A DNA stretch of 64,000 nt from an uncultured Pseudomonadales bacterium (GTDB lineage: Bacteria > Pseudomonadota > Gammaproteobacteria > Pseudomonadales > Pseudohongiellaceae): assembly GCA_949372635.1 (NCBI GenBank), contig CASIAB010000004.1, positions 62,001 to 126,000 of the forward strand. Direction: 5' to 3'. Shown one piece after another: positions 18,391 through 27,154 of this stretch. A program made the translations under genes and the position numbers. The notes beneath the pieces were generated by a model. The model did not search any database, was not told the DNA's origin, and saw only the letters and a list, made by a program, of their open reading frames with translations. The stretch's first letter is position 1; every line of letters starts with the position of its first letter.

Positions 18391-19524
18391 ATGACGATCA
18401 AAATCGGTGTCCCTAAAGAAGTTCGCGAAGGCGAGCAGCGGGTCGCATTAGTGCCAGATATCGTAAATCGACTAGCGAAGCAGAATATACAGGTATCTCT
18501 AGAAACCGGGGCCGGAGCGCTTGCAGGTTATACCGACGACTACTACGAGAATGCTGAGATTGCGGCCTCTTCCGCTGCAATCCTTGGCGGGTCTAATATC
18601 TGCTTGACAGTGAATCCTGCTACCAACGAGCAAATTGAGCAGCTTAAGGAAGGGTCGATTCTGATCGGATACCTTAATCCTCACTCAGATCTGGAACGCT
18701 TCAACAAACTCAAAGCAAAAAAAATCAGTGCGTTCTCGATGGAACTAGTTCCTCGAATATCCAGAGCGCAGGCCATGGACGCCCTTTCTTCACAAGCCTC
18801 TATTGCAGGTTATAAGGCAGTACTTCTAGCGAGCAACCTACTCGGCAAGTTCTTCCCCATGCTAACGACTGCCGCGGGTACGATCAGACCATCGAAGGTC
18901 TTAGTTATCGGGGCTGGTGTCGCCGGACTGCAGGCTATCGCCACAGCTCGACGTCTAGGCGCGATAGTTGAAGGCTATGATGTTAGAGCAGCAGTAAAAG
19001 ATCAGGTCGAATCGTTAGGCGCAAAGTTTGTCGACATTGAGATCAAAGCGGAAGGCGACGGAGGTTATGCTAGAGAGCTTACCGACGAAGAACGCCAGCA
19101 ACAACAAGCTATTCTTGCCAAACATGTGGCAGCCGCGGATGTAGTAGTAAGCACAGCAGCGATACCAGGACGCCCTTCTCCTCTAATCATCAATACACAG
19201 ATGGTCGAAGGAATGCGTGGCGGTTCCGTTATCGTCGACCTCGCAGCGGAGGGCGGTGGCAACTGTGAACTGACAAAAATTGACGAGACTATTCTCCACA
19301 ATGGCGTAAAAATTTATGGCCCAGCCAACGTGCCTAGCATGCTTAGCAATCATGCCAGCGAATTGTACGCAAAAAATCTCCTCAACTTTTTAGAATTATT
19401 GATACAAGATGGCGCCATCAATATCGATCTCGAAGACGAGATTCTGAGCGCAAGCTTGATAACTCATGACGGTGAGATTCGCCATGCCGACATCAAAGAA
19501 CAGCTAGAAGGAGCATCCACATGA
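18391..19524 (+). CDS. pntAA: NAD(P) transhydrogenase alpha-1 subunit
   Basis: The 377-residue soluble NAD(H)-binding subunit (domain I) of proton-translocating transhydrogenase, which uses proton-motive force to reduce NADP+ with NADH. It starts with IGVPKEVREGEQRVALVP and carries the Rossmann motif VLVIGAGVAGLQAIATARRLGA, followed by YDVRAAV. Membrane helices are absent, as in the three-gene form. Its stop overlaps the pntAB start (ATGA). The gene order pntAA-pntAB-pntB is compact and complete. With a proteorhodopsin in the same genome, the pump could help drive NADPH supply (inference). Confidence 0.96.
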   Translation: MTIKIGVPKEVREGEQRVALVPDIVNRLAKQNIQVSLETGAGALAGYTDDYYENAEIAASSAAILGGSNICLTVNPATNEQIEQLKEGSILIGYLNPHSDLERFNKLKAKKISAFSMELVPRISRAQAMDALSSQASIAGYKAVLLASNLLGKFFPMLTTAAGTIRPSKVLVIGAGVAGLQAIATARRLGAIVEGYDVRAAVKDQVESLGAKFVDIEIKAEGDGGYARELTDEERQQQQAILAKHVAAADVVVSTAAIPGRPSPLIINTQMVEGMRGGSVIVDLAAEGGGNCELTKIDETILHNGVKIYGPANVPSMLSNHASELYAKNLLNFLELLIQDGAINIDLEDEILSASLITHDGEIRHADIKEQLEGAST

Positions 19525-19826
19525 TCGAAGGTCTCGCGGCAATCTACATATTCATGCTAGCTGGCTTCACGGGCTACGAAATTATCAGTAAGGTGCCAGT
19601 TATTCTGCACACGCCTCTCATGTCAGGATCAAATTTCGTGCACGGCATTGTATTAGTTGGCGCGATGGTCGCGCTAGGCATCGCTGAGACAACCGCGCAA
19701 CAAGCCATCGGTTTTATTGCCGTTCTGCTAGGCGCGGGCAATGCAGTAGGTGGCTATGTTGTCACCGAGCGCATGCTGGAGATGTTTAGACCTAGCGATA
19801 AAAAAGAAAAAGGCGAGGATTCTTAG
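19521..19826 (+). CDS. pntAB: NAD(P) transhydrogenase alpha-2 subunit
   Basis: This 101-residue membrane subunit supplies the first helices of the transhydrogenase proton channel. Three hydrophobic segments are visible, with the family stretch GYEIISKVPVILHTPLMSGSN near residues 17-37 and HGIVLVGA after it. It overlaps pntAA by 4 bp and is directly followed by pntB, so the three chains are translationally coupled. Confidence 0.95.
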   Translation: MIEGLAAIYIFMLAGFTGYEIISKVPVILHTPLMSGSNFVHGIVLVGAMVALGIAETTAQQAIGFIAVLLGAGNAVGGYVVTERMLEMFRPSDKKEKGEDS

Positions 19827-21257
19827 ATGGAAACACTAATCCAAGCAGCGTATCTGATAGCAGCCGCTCTGTTCATTCTAGGACTCAAACAGATGAGCTC
19901 CCCGGTTACCGCAAGACGCGGAATACTTTGGGCTGGCGCAGGCATGGTGCTCGCAACTCTAGCCACGTTCATGTCGCCACAAATACTCGACAGCGATCAA
20001 GTCAGCATCAACATCATGCTGATAATCATCGCTATAGCACTAGGCGGTGGTTATGCCTGGTACAGCGGCAAGAAAGTCGCCATGACCGACATGCCACAGA
20101 TGATTGCGATGTATAACGGCATGGGCGGCGGAGCAGCCGCTGCAATCGCCGCTGTCGAATTGATCAAGGCGAGTAATGAAGCCGCGCACGATGTAACTGG
20201 AAGCTCAACGGTAGCTGACATGCTCGGTGCTGATGTGGCAATCCTCGGCATCCTCGGCGCCATCATCGGCACAATCTCATTTAGTGGAAGCATCATCGCC
20301 TGGGCCAAGTTAGATGGTCGCTTGAATCGCAGCAAGTTGCTACCAATGCAACATGCTATTAACGCTTTACTCGCAATAGTTACCCTAGGCTTTGGTGTCG
20401 CTATTTACTTTACTAATAGCATCGACACGATCATCATTTTCTATCTGCTTGCCTTAGTTCTGGGCGTCTTTATAACCGTCCCAGTTGGTGGCGCGGATAT
20501 GCCCGTGATCATCTCGCTATTTAATGCGTTAACTGGTCTTGCGGTAGGTTTCGAGGGCTACGTACTCGGCAACGCGGCGATGATTATCGCCGGCATTGTT
20601 GTCGGCTCGGCTGGCTCCCTGCTGACACAGTTAATGGCTAAGGCAATGAATCGTTCGGTAGCGAATGTATTCTTTGCTGGCTTCGGTACAGATGCGGTCG
20701 CAGTAAGCGGAAATGGCAGCGAAGGCGTCATGAAAGAGATTCAGGCTCAGGATGCCGGCATTCTAATGTCATTCGCTAGCCAAGTTGTCATCATCCCAGG
20801 GTATGGCATGGCGGTAGCCCAAGCACAGCATAAGATCTGGGAGCTCACGCAAATTCTGACCGAGAAAGGTGTCAGCGTGAAGTTCGCTATTCATCCTGTA
20901 GCCGGACGTATGCCAGGCCATATGAATGTATTACTCGCCGAAGCCGGCGTACCCTACGACATGATCTATGATATGGAAGACATCAATGCCGACTTTAAAA
21001 ACACAACCGTGGCACTAGTTATCGGTGCAAACGATGTTGTGAATCCTTCGGCGAAGACCGATAGCAGCAGCCCGCTATTCGGCATGCCGATTCTCGATGC
21101 CATCGATTCGGACAACGTAATCGTTATCAAGCGCGGGCGTGGAACTGGATTCTCGGGCGTAGAAAACCCACTGTTCTTTGCGGACAACACAAAGATGTTA
21201 TTCGGAGATGGGCAGAAGGCTGCGAGTGAACTAATTCAAGCTGCTAAAGAGCTTTAA
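19827..21257 (+). CDS. pntB: NAD(P) transhydrogenase beta subunit
   Basis: The 476-residue beta subunit combines the rest of the membrane domain (about nine helices, residues 1-260) with the C-terminal NADP(H)-binding domain. Characteristic pieces are YNGMGGGAAAAIA early on, VIIPGYGMAVAQAQ, HPVAGRMPGHMNVLLAEA and the C-terminal VIKRGRGTGFSGVENPLF. Length is standard. It begins on the base after the pntAB stop. Confidence 0.97.
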   Translation: METLIQAAYLIAAALFILGLKQMSSPVTARRGILWAGAGMVLATLATFMSPQILDSDQVSINIMLIIIAIALGGGYAWYSGKKVAMTDMPQMIAMYNGMGGGAAAAIAAVELIKASNEAAHDVTGSSTVADMLGADVAILGILGAIIGTISFSGSIIAWAKLDGRLNRSKLLPMQHAINALLAIVTLGFGVAIYFTNSIDTIIIFYLLALVLGVFITVPVGGADMPVIISLFNALTGLAVGFEGYVLGNAAMIIAGIVVGSAGSLLTQLMAKAMNRSVANVFFAGFGTDAVAVSGNGSEGVMKEIQAQDAGILMSFASQVVIIPGYGMAVAQAQHKIWELTQILTEKGVSVKFAIHPVAGRMPGHMNVLLAEAGVPYDMIYDMEDINADFKNTTVALVIGANDVVNPSAKTDSSSPLFGMPILDAIDSDNVIVIKRGRGTGFSGVENPLFFADNTKMLFGDGQKAASELIQAAKEL

Positions 21258-21279
21258 GCATCTCTAAAGTTACTAACCA

Positions 21280-21777
21280 TTGACTGAAGTAGAACAAATA
21301 AGCGAAGCATCGGAGCCTCTTCGTAGAGCTGGCCTGATGCGGCGCCTGGCCGCCCTTCTCTATGATAGTTTTCTCGTAGTGGCAGTTTGGTTTGTGATTG
21401 CTTTTATGCTCCAGCGCATTGTCGGCACCCAGTCGAATAAGTTAATCGATGGCGTAGTGCAGACCGACCCCCTACTTGACGCATTACTATTCACAATCAT
21501 GGTAACAAGCGGCAGTGGTTTTTATATCTGGTTCTGGACAAAGAGTGGTCAGACCCTCGGCATGATCGCGTGGCGGATCAAACTTGAATCTCTCGATGGC
21601 GGACTGATCAATTTCAAGCAAGGAATGATTCGCTATATCGCTGCCTGGCCTGCATTCTTCCTCCTCGGGCTCGGCTATCTATCTATTTATCTAGATAGTA
21701 ATGGCGATGCAGCACACGATAAAGTGTCACGTAGCAAGGTGGTCGTGCTACCTAAGTCTCACCGCCCTTTCGACTAG
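21280..21777 (+). CDS. RDD-family membrane protein
   Basis: This 165-residue protein has the RDD-family layout: an Arg-rich opening (AGLMRRLAALLYDSFL, giving the R and D residues), two early helices, SGQTLGMIAWRIKL, a third helix and a late DAAHDKVSRSKVV. The frame opens at a TTG; the first in-frame ATG, at 21337, would cut into the RDD N-terminal motif, so TTG is preferred. RDD proteins are poorly characterised and some act in ion transport. It follows pntB by 22 bp and may be co-transcribed. Confidence 0.8.
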   Translation: MTEVEQISEASEPLRRAGLMRRLAALLYDSFLVVAVWFVIAFMLQRIVGTQSNKLIDGVVQTDPLLDALLFTIMVTSGSGFYIWFWTKSGQTLGMIAWRIKLESLDGGLINFKQGMIRYIAAWPAFFLLGLGYLSIYLDSNGDAAHDKVSRSKVVVLPKSHRPFD

Positions 21778-21893
21778 GGCCTCTGTCTTGCTTGGTGCAA
21801 ACTGAGTCATAACAACTTAATTTACTGCCAAGTTTTTGTTGACCACTAGAAATGTAATATAATATTTTGTTACTTTACTAAGAGGAGTTTAAA

Positions 21894-22277
21894 ATGAGTG
21901 AAAAAATTGCAGATTTTAGGAACGCGCACAAGGGAACAAGTTATGCTAAAAATGCTCAAGGCAAATTAGTAGCTCAGTCAAATTGGGAGTCTGTTTCCGA
22001 GATTGATCTCTATGGTACTGTTTACGGAACGTTAACTGTTGAAGCAGATATAAATGACCCTGATGCCAATTCTGGTGAGTGCAGTTGGGCGGGAGAGGGT
22101 TTCTCACCTGATGGAACTAGGACAGTAGGGTTTCAATCAGGAACTTGGGAGAAAATAGGAAATCACAAGTGGGCGCTCAAGATGGCTGGCAAAGACTCTA
22201 AGAGCGGCGCTGTCTATACTGAGAGTGAAATAGAATTAGAAACACTAATTTGGTCAGGAACGGTATATACAGGTTGA
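21894..22277 (+). CDS. Conserved-looking protein of unknown function (127 aa)
   Basis: A GAGGAG ribosome site lies 6-7 bp before the ATG, and the frame is uninterrupted to TGA. The product is acidic, lacks a signal peptide or helices of membrane type, and has alternating beta-type stretches (GTVYGTLTVEAD, VGFQSGTWEKIG, WALKMAG) that suggest a small beta-barrel or sandwich, possibly cytosolic. I do not recognise the family. It is at the left edge of the repeat-containing island and is more AT-rich than the pnt genes, so recent acquisition is possible. Confidence 0.6.
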   Translation: MSEKIADFRNAHKGTSYAKNAQGKLVAQSNWESVSEIDLYGTVYGTLTVEADINDPDANSGECSWAGEGFSPDGTRTVGFQSGTWEKIGNHKWALKMAGKDSKSGAVYTESEIELETLIWSGTVYTG

Positions 22278-22364
22278 ACGTCAACACTAAGTGGAGCAAT
22301 GCTGGGATAATTAAAGAAAAAACCTGAATAAATTAATTGTCTCAGTTCTCGCCCAAGTATCTCA

Positions 22365-22412
22365 AGCTCATAAAGCTCTGCTAGCTGAGCGCTTAACGTA
22401 TAGTCCGCGTGT
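22365..22412 (+). repeat. Second repeat module, copy near repeat B
   Basis: The segment beginning CTCAAGCTCATAAAGCTC and ending CCGCGTGTC aligns with 24027-24090 (matching core ATAAAGCTC-GC-AGCT--GCGCT). It sits just upstream of repeat copy B, whereas its partner lies downstream of copy C, so the two modules are arranged differently at the two sites. It reads as a degraded stretch encoding AxLAELY on the opposite strand. Confidence 0.5.
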
Positions 22413-22430
22413 CAAGCGGACTCAGACCCA

Positions 22431-22549
22431 CCCCTGTTTCCTACTAACCGCCCAGCCATCACCTCACCCTCGGGGCACACCCCGATAAGTCAGGATGGTT
22501 CCATTGCACCCCGCTACAGTCTATTGCGGACGAACGGTTAGTTATTTTG
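22431..22549 (+). repeat. Dispersed ~120-bp repeat, copy B
   Basis: The best-formed copy. A perfect 8-bp terminal inverted repeat, ACTAACCG (22443-22450) and CGGTTAGT (22535-22542), bounds a 100-bp core containing a CGGGG-CACA-CCCCG hairpin. Homology with copies A and C extends slightly beyond these ends on both sides. B and C are in the same orientation about 1.4 kb apart and flank the beta-propeller gene. Confidence 0.8.
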
Positions 22550-22662
22550 AGCAACCAATAGCGAATATTGTACGCCCGCTGTCAAGTTCGCTTTAACTAT
22601 CCAGCAAATAACTTCAGCATCTATTAAGGAAAAATAAATGCTTGAATAGCATTCAGGAATAT

Positions 22663-23721
22663 CTAACGAAATATTGCAATACGGTCTGCTCCTCCTATTC
22701 CACCGACCCAATATTCGTCATCTACATCGATAACAACAGTGCCTATTGGAAAGACATCAAGGCTAGGTATTACACGAATAGTTTCGATGTTCAAATTTTC
22801 AGGGTTAGCTTTAAGCAAGTGAGTAACTGGAGAGTCAATTATGCCGATGGAACACCCTTGGCTAGGGGTGCAATTCCTATCATGGGCGGCAAGCAAAAGT
22901 TCACCCTCGTCAGACCAGCGAATATTATCAATTGAATAGGTACTATCCACCTGTATTAACTGCGAAGAATTCTGTCGCGAAAGCTTTGTCAGACTTGTTC
23001 CAAGGTATGCGGCAACAAATATAGTAGAGCCATCTGATGAAGCTACTATTCCATTTGGTCCTGCCATTTGACTTCCAGCAATAATCTTCCAACCTTGTCT
23101 ATTCGACCATTCCCAAACTTCCCCTGCTCCCCGATTAGGGCTTCCTGGGGGGGGAAGATGAGTTGCTGCAATTTTATTGTCGGGAAGTGCTGTGACCGCA
23201 TTAAATCTTTCGACTCCATCGGGAGCTTCCACACAGCCCACCCATTGGAGCGACGGCATATCATCATTAATCATCAAAGAAAAAACTTCAATCGCCTCTC
23301 GATACCCATGACCGACGACGTATAGTAAATATTCATCCTCTCCCATTTCCTGAATGGAAATTCCATGGGGTTGAAAAGTATTAATTATGCTAGGACAGTC
23401 ACCAAACATTTCTGTATCAAGCTTTGCTTCCAATGCATTAAGTGGAAATAATTCAGTTACATTTCTTGTATTTTTATCTATTGCATAAAGTTGACCCTCA
23501 GAATCAGATATTCTCCCTGAAGCGATTACAAAATTACTATTCGGTATCCGAATTAAATCTTCAGCCTGATTTACTCCGCAAATAAACTCCAATCCATCAG
23601 TAGGCGCACAGTTTTCTTGAGCGTTATTGGTTGCTGATATTGTCAAAAAAAATATAAAGAATCCAAGCCCCTTTAATATACCAATATAGGAATTTTTAGC
23701 GTATGAGCATATAGCTTTCAT
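22663..23721 (-). CDS. Secreted beta-propeller esterase-like protein (SMP-30/paraoxonase-like)
   Basis: The 352-residue protein starts with a basic segment and hydrophobic core (GLGFFIFFLTISATNNA) typical of a signal peptide. The mature part has repeated beta-blade patterns (GQLYAIDK, PNGIVASSDG, DNIRWSDEGELLLAAHD). Paraoxonase/SMP-30-like residues appear as FQPHGISI, LLYVVGHG and FNAVTALPD. This group includes calcium-dependent lactonases and arylesterases. It has six cysteines, suggesting disulfides outside the cytoplasm. It is bracketed by direct repeats B and C and has lower GC than the surrounding housekeeping genes, consistent with an island gene. Substrate unknown. Confidence 0.7.
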   Translation of the reverse strand: MKAICSYAKNSYIGILKGLGFFIFFLTISATNNAQENCAPTDGLEFICGVNQAEDLIRIPNSNFVIASGRISDSEGQLYAIDKNTRNVTELFPLNALEAKLDTEMFGDCPSIINTFQPHGISIQEMGEDEYLLYVVGHGYREAIEVFSLMINDDMPSLQWVGCVEAPDGVERFNAVTALPDNKIAATHLPPPGSPNRGAGEVWEWSNRQGWKIIAGSQMAGPNGIVASSDGSTIFVAAYLGTSLTKLSRQNSSQLIQVDSTYSIDNIRWSDEGELLLAAHDRNCTPSQGCSIGIIDSPVTHLLKANPENLNIETIRVIPSLDVFPIGTVVIDVDDEYWVGGIGGADRIAIFR

Positions 23722-23850
23722 GTTTTTCCTTACTTAGTTGACTTTTCTTTGCCTTCAGAAATATTGATAGCACTAAAATTTACAGTACCAGAATGCTTAC
23801 ATATTTGCTTCTGAATTTGTCAAAGAGAGGGCTTGTAAGCGTTTAATTCC

Positions 23851-23979
23851 CCCCGAGCTCTCTAGTAACCGCCCAGCCAGCACCCCACCCTTAGGGGTAC
23901 ACTCCGACAAGTCAGAATGGTTCCATTGCACCCGTATACATACTATTGTGGACGACCAATCACCTACTGGGTAGTTTTC
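23851..23979 (+). repeat. Dispersed ~120-bp repeat, copy C
   Basis: Same orientation as copy B. It keeps AGTAACCGCCCAGCCAGCAC, GACAAGTCAGAATGGTTCC and CCCGTATACATACTATTGTG, but its right end (CCAATCACC) has lost the inverted-repeat match, so it is the most degraded copy. It lies upstream of the beta-propeller gene start. Confidence 0.75.
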
Positions 23980-24026
23980 GGCTTACCCATGACCCTTCTA
24001 CCATGCCCATGCTGCGCATTTCTTTT

Positions 24027-24090
24027 TCAATCCCATAAAGCTCCGCCAGCTTGGCGCTGCGCTCTTCGCGTCTAGCCCGTGTCTCATTCC
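24027..24090 (+). repeat. Second repeat module, copy near repeat C
   Basis: Aligns with 22365-22412. It includes a near-palindromic AGCTCCGCCAGCTTGGCGCT. On the reverse strand it lies in a short open frame (to about 24172) containing AKLAELYGIEKEM, which may be a remnant of a mobile-element or small accessory gene; I do not call it a gene. Confidence 0.5.
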
Positions 24091-24324
24091 CGTGCTTAGC
24101 GAAAAGCAAAAAACAAAACACCCCCTGGCGGAAACCGAGAGGGGGGGCAAGTAACGATGGTAGCGGGGGCAACTCCCGAAATAACCAATTAAATTACTGT
24201 TTTATATAAATATTAATTATAACGACTAAATTTATACTGTAATACAAACTACCAATAGTATTTGGATTTTCCAGCCTCTGCCAATACTAGCCCACCTTGC
24301 TGGCATTAGGATTCGTCATGTTCT

Positions 24325-25731
24325 TTAACTTGCAGGAAGAATGAGCAGCGAGAAAATTTCAGAATCTGGTTTTTGTACAAGAGCTTCAAACTCTAGCCCA
24401 TACTCTTGGTATGTTTTTCCAAAGTATTTAAGGAACGCGCTATCAAAACCTAGTTTTCCAACTTCGCCCCAAAATCCATTGTTAATCACATCCAATCCAA
24501 CTTCCTTAACAAGGAATGCGTGGAACAGGAATCCAATTTTGTAGCCTAGGTTGCCGTGCTTATAGGCTAGTTCATAAACTTTCAATCCAGTGTCTCGGAA
24601 CTGCTGAACGTAATCTCTAATCGTCACAGAAATCTGGTCATTGAGATAATCGTTCAGCTCCTCTTGATTTTCGGAGAAAGCTCTCGCTTCGGGCTGCCTT
24701 GAGTACCACGAAATAGCCATATACTCCGCGCCCCCTTCATGCCACCAGGTTCCATTATTCTCACCAGGCCCCTTGCCATAAGAATTGTTAGTATCTATTG
24801 GCGTCCAATCTGCAAGAGACCCAGTCTCTTTTCCCATGAGGATGTTCTGAATCGATTCGTTATCGCTACTATTATTTGTTCTTAGCCCAGTGGCCTCAAC
24901 CCATTCGTTGTCTTCTATAACTAAATGAGCCAATTGCCACATATGCCAAGCCTCATGCGCGATTGTGCGTCCAAGCTCCATGCCAGGCCCAACATACATC
25001 CAATGATAGCCATCTAATATGACACTACTGTTGATTGAAGCTCCGCCATTTATGTAATCATCAAATTTAGCAAACTCAAGACCGCTGCCACTGTCAGGGT
25101 TGCAAGCATCTCGTAAGTACCGGTCAGGGTAAACTTTTCTGAGCCTTTCACATGCCCTCACGTTTAGCGCTACAGCAGCTTCTAAGTCAGACCCTACTAA
25201 CCAGATGTCAATCGGGTGATAGTGCTTCCAGAAGGGGCTTTCGTCCTTAAACCAATCGTTGGTAACTCGCAGAGCAAAATCTAGAGTTGTATCGATATAA
25301 GATTGCGAAACATCACTGGCGGCTAAATAACTAAGGTTAACTCCAGATCTATCACTGTAATCATCTGCGACACCAATGAACTCGGCAGAATCATATGATG
25401 TGGCTTCTTTGATCGTTATAACTACATCAGAATAGCTAAGTCTATCTACGATGACAGTTTGTAAGGTGAGATGGCCGGTTAGGCCGTTGTAAACTGCAGA
25501 TAGGTTTGTCTTTATCCTGCTTTCGGCAGGCAATGATGCCCCGATCGAAATTATACTGCCGGGGATTACTATGACTTCTTTATAGAGAGTCCCATTAAAT
25601 AAAATACTATCAATTATTACAGTTCCGGTCGTGGGGTCATATTGGCTTTCTGCATGTGTCATGGGAACAACACAGAACATTGTAATAGCAATAAAAGCTT
25701 TACTCACTTCCAGCTTTATTTCTTTAAACAT
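24325..25731 (-). CDS. Secreted putative zinc metallopeptidase (HEAWH)
   Basis: The 468-residue protein has a signal peptide ending near PMTHAES. Residues about 31-63 and 81-110 form two related beta repeats (YDPTTG...YKEVIVI and YNGLTG...YSDVVIT), a module seen in secreted gammaproteobacterial proteins. The catalytic half carries HEAWH (His259, Glu260, His263) and WWHEGGAEY (Glu332 or Glu336 as possible third zinc ligand), the layout of a gluzincin-type peptidase. It is not a family I can name. It sits in the repeat island and may be horizontally acquired. Confidence 0.7.
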   Translation of the reverse strand: MFKEIKLEVSKAFIAITMFCVVPMTHAESQYDPTTGTVIIDSILFNGTLYKEVIVIPGSIISIGASLPAESRIKTNLSAVYNGLTGHLTLQTVIVDRLSYSDVVITIKEATSYDSAEFIGVADDYSDRSGVNLSYLAASDVSQSYIDTTLDFALRVTNDWFKDESPFWKHYHPIDIWLVGSDLEAAVALNVRACERLRKVYPDRYLRDACNPDSGSGLEFAKFDDYINGGASINSSVILDGYHWMYVGPGMELGRTIAHEAWHMWQLAHLVIEDNEWVEATGLRTNNSSDNESIQNILMGKETGSLADWTPIDTNNSYGKGPGENNGTWWHEGGAEYMAISWYSRQPEARAFSENQEELNDYLNDQISVTIRDYVQQFRDTGLKVYELAYKHGNLGYKIGFLFHAFLVKEVGLDVINNGFWGEVGKLGFDSAFLKYFGKTYQEYGLEFEALVQKPDSEIFSLLILPAS

Positions 25732-25791
25732 TGCGTATTCTCGGCGGTGATAATAATTAATAATTAGATCATATTAGGTAGCGCTAATCTA

Positions 25792-25941
25792 TCAAAGTGC
25801 TCCCAGAATGCCGGTAGCAGCTCCACTAACCAAAGGAGCTACATCATGCTTGCTAATTACGGCAAGGATCTTCTCCACGTATTCAGTATGACTTTCCATG
25901 TCGTGAATCGTAGGATCTAAAACTAGGTAAGCATTAGTGAA
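25792..25941 (-). pseudogene. DUF1330-like gene remnant
   Basis: Reading leftward, an open stretch without a usable start encodes AYLVLDPTIHD, then TEYVEKILAVISKHDV and SGAATGILGAL, then TGA. The order AY-V--(I/L)-D, a Y-EYV helix and AKHG/D-- resembles the N-terminal half of DUF1330 proteins. An in-frame TAA lies just upstream, and no ATG or GTG precedes the similarity. It looks like a decayed fragment at the right edge of the island, next to lptG. Confidence 0.4.
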
Positions 25942-26006
25942 TTAATCTCTATCCAAATTATCTCTAACAAAAAGTAACATGACTCGTTCATTTCAAAATG
26001 GGCCGA

Positions 26007-27083
26007 TCAGCCCACACGCCTCATCAAAAAGAGCCCTAGCAACCCGCAGATAGCAATAGGCGTAAGTACCGCAAGCAACGGGTTAAATCCATACAGCAAG
26101 CTCGCCGGCTCCATCAGCCGCTGTATAATAGTAAAAGCTAGGCCAATACCAAGCGCCACAAACACTCTTAAACCCATTGTCGATTCCCGCAGCGGTCCGA
26201 AGACAAATGATATGGCAAGAATTACCAACGCGAGCGTCGCAAGAGGTTGTAGCAGTTTTTTCCAGAACGCGAGAAAATAGGTAGCCGAATCTAGGCCCTG
26301 AGCATCGAAGAATTGCGCAAATCGATAAAGGCCTGAAATCGACTGTCGGTCTGGCTCTACCAGCAGCACCGCAAGCAGTTCGGGCGACAGGTCAATATGC
26401 CAGTTTTCCTGCAGATACGCTTGAGCGGAGATCGCATTAAGCCCAAAGCGGCTCTCTCTCACATTACTAAGCTGCCAGTAACTCGAGTCTTCTCTAGCTA
26501 TGTAGGTAGCAAATTCTGCGAAACTGCTAGACACAATTCTGCGATTGCTACCCACCTCATAACGCGTCACCCCATAAAGCATCTCACCACCTGGCGCTAT
26601 GGCATTGATGTGAATATATTCATTGCCGACTTTACGCCACGTACCTTGCTTGGATGTGATAGCGTCCTGACCGCTCAACTTCACTGCCTTGTTGCTTTGC
26701 GCAAGCTGCTCCAGCGGAGGTGCGATGAACTCTCCCAGCAATAGACTCAGCAACATAATGAGCATTGTAGGCTTCAGCACAGACCAGACAATTCGCCATA
26801 CGCTAACGCCTGCAGCCTGCAACACTATCAACTCATTGTTGGATGCCAATATTCCAAGCCCGATTAGAGCCCCCCCCAGCGCAATAAAAGGCAACAACTC
26901 ATAAATGCTAGTAGGGAGCGTCAAGCCAATAAAACTGAGAGCATTTATCAGCGAGTAATTTTCATCGATATCAGAGATCTCTTCCGCCAAAGCGAATACC
27001 AGATCAACCGAGATGATAAGCGAAACGACAACCAGCATAGCGAGTAGCACTGTGTTGCGAATATGGTTATCAATCTTCGCCAT
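26007..27083 (-). CDS. lptG: LPS export ABC permease LptG
   Basis: This 358-residue YjgP/YjgQ-family permease forms, with LptF and LptB, the inner-membrane engine that extracts lipopolysaccharide for export. It has three N-terminal helices, a periplasmic beta-jellyroll domain (about residues 130-260) and three C-terminal helices. The YELLPFIALGGALIGLG segment and SNNELIVLQAAGVSVWRI (coupling-helix region) are typical. It lies 71 bp after lptF on the same strand. Confidence 0.93.
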   Translation of the reverse strand: MAKIDNHIRNTVLLAMLVVVSLIISVDLVFALAEEISDIDENYSLINALSFIGLTLPTSIYELLPFIALGGALIGLGILASNNELIVLQAAGVSVWRIVWSVLKPTMLIMLLSLLLGEFIAPPLEQLAQSNKAVKLSGQDAITSKQGTWRKVGNEYIHINAIAPGGEMLYGVTRYEVGSNRRIVSSSFAEFATYIAREDSSYWQLSNVRESRFGLNAISAQAYLQENWHIDLSPELLAVLLVEPDRQSISGLYRFAQFFDAQGLDSATYFLAFWKKLLQPLATLALVILAISFVFGPLRESTMGLRVFVALGIGLAFTIIQRLMEPASLLYGFNPLLAVLTPIAICGLLGLFLMRRVG

Positions 27084-27154
27084 GATACAAGACTAGCCTT
27101 TACTTAACCTGCAAGAACACGATATTGGGAAGAGCGACCCATGCGTTAGCCCGT

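Noticed and set aside
22431..23979. Repeats B and C as integron attC sites around a gene cassette
   Set aside because: Direct repeats of ~120 bp around one gene look like a cassette, but the ends lack RYYYAAC and GTTRRRY core sites, the gene points opposite to normal cassettes, no integrase is near, and copy A is inverted and 22 kb away.
23960..24172. 70-codon leftward frame next to repeat C
   Set aside because: It overlaps a repeat module, has a low-complexity start (MPPLPSLLAPP), and no ribosome site; more likely a remnant than a gene.
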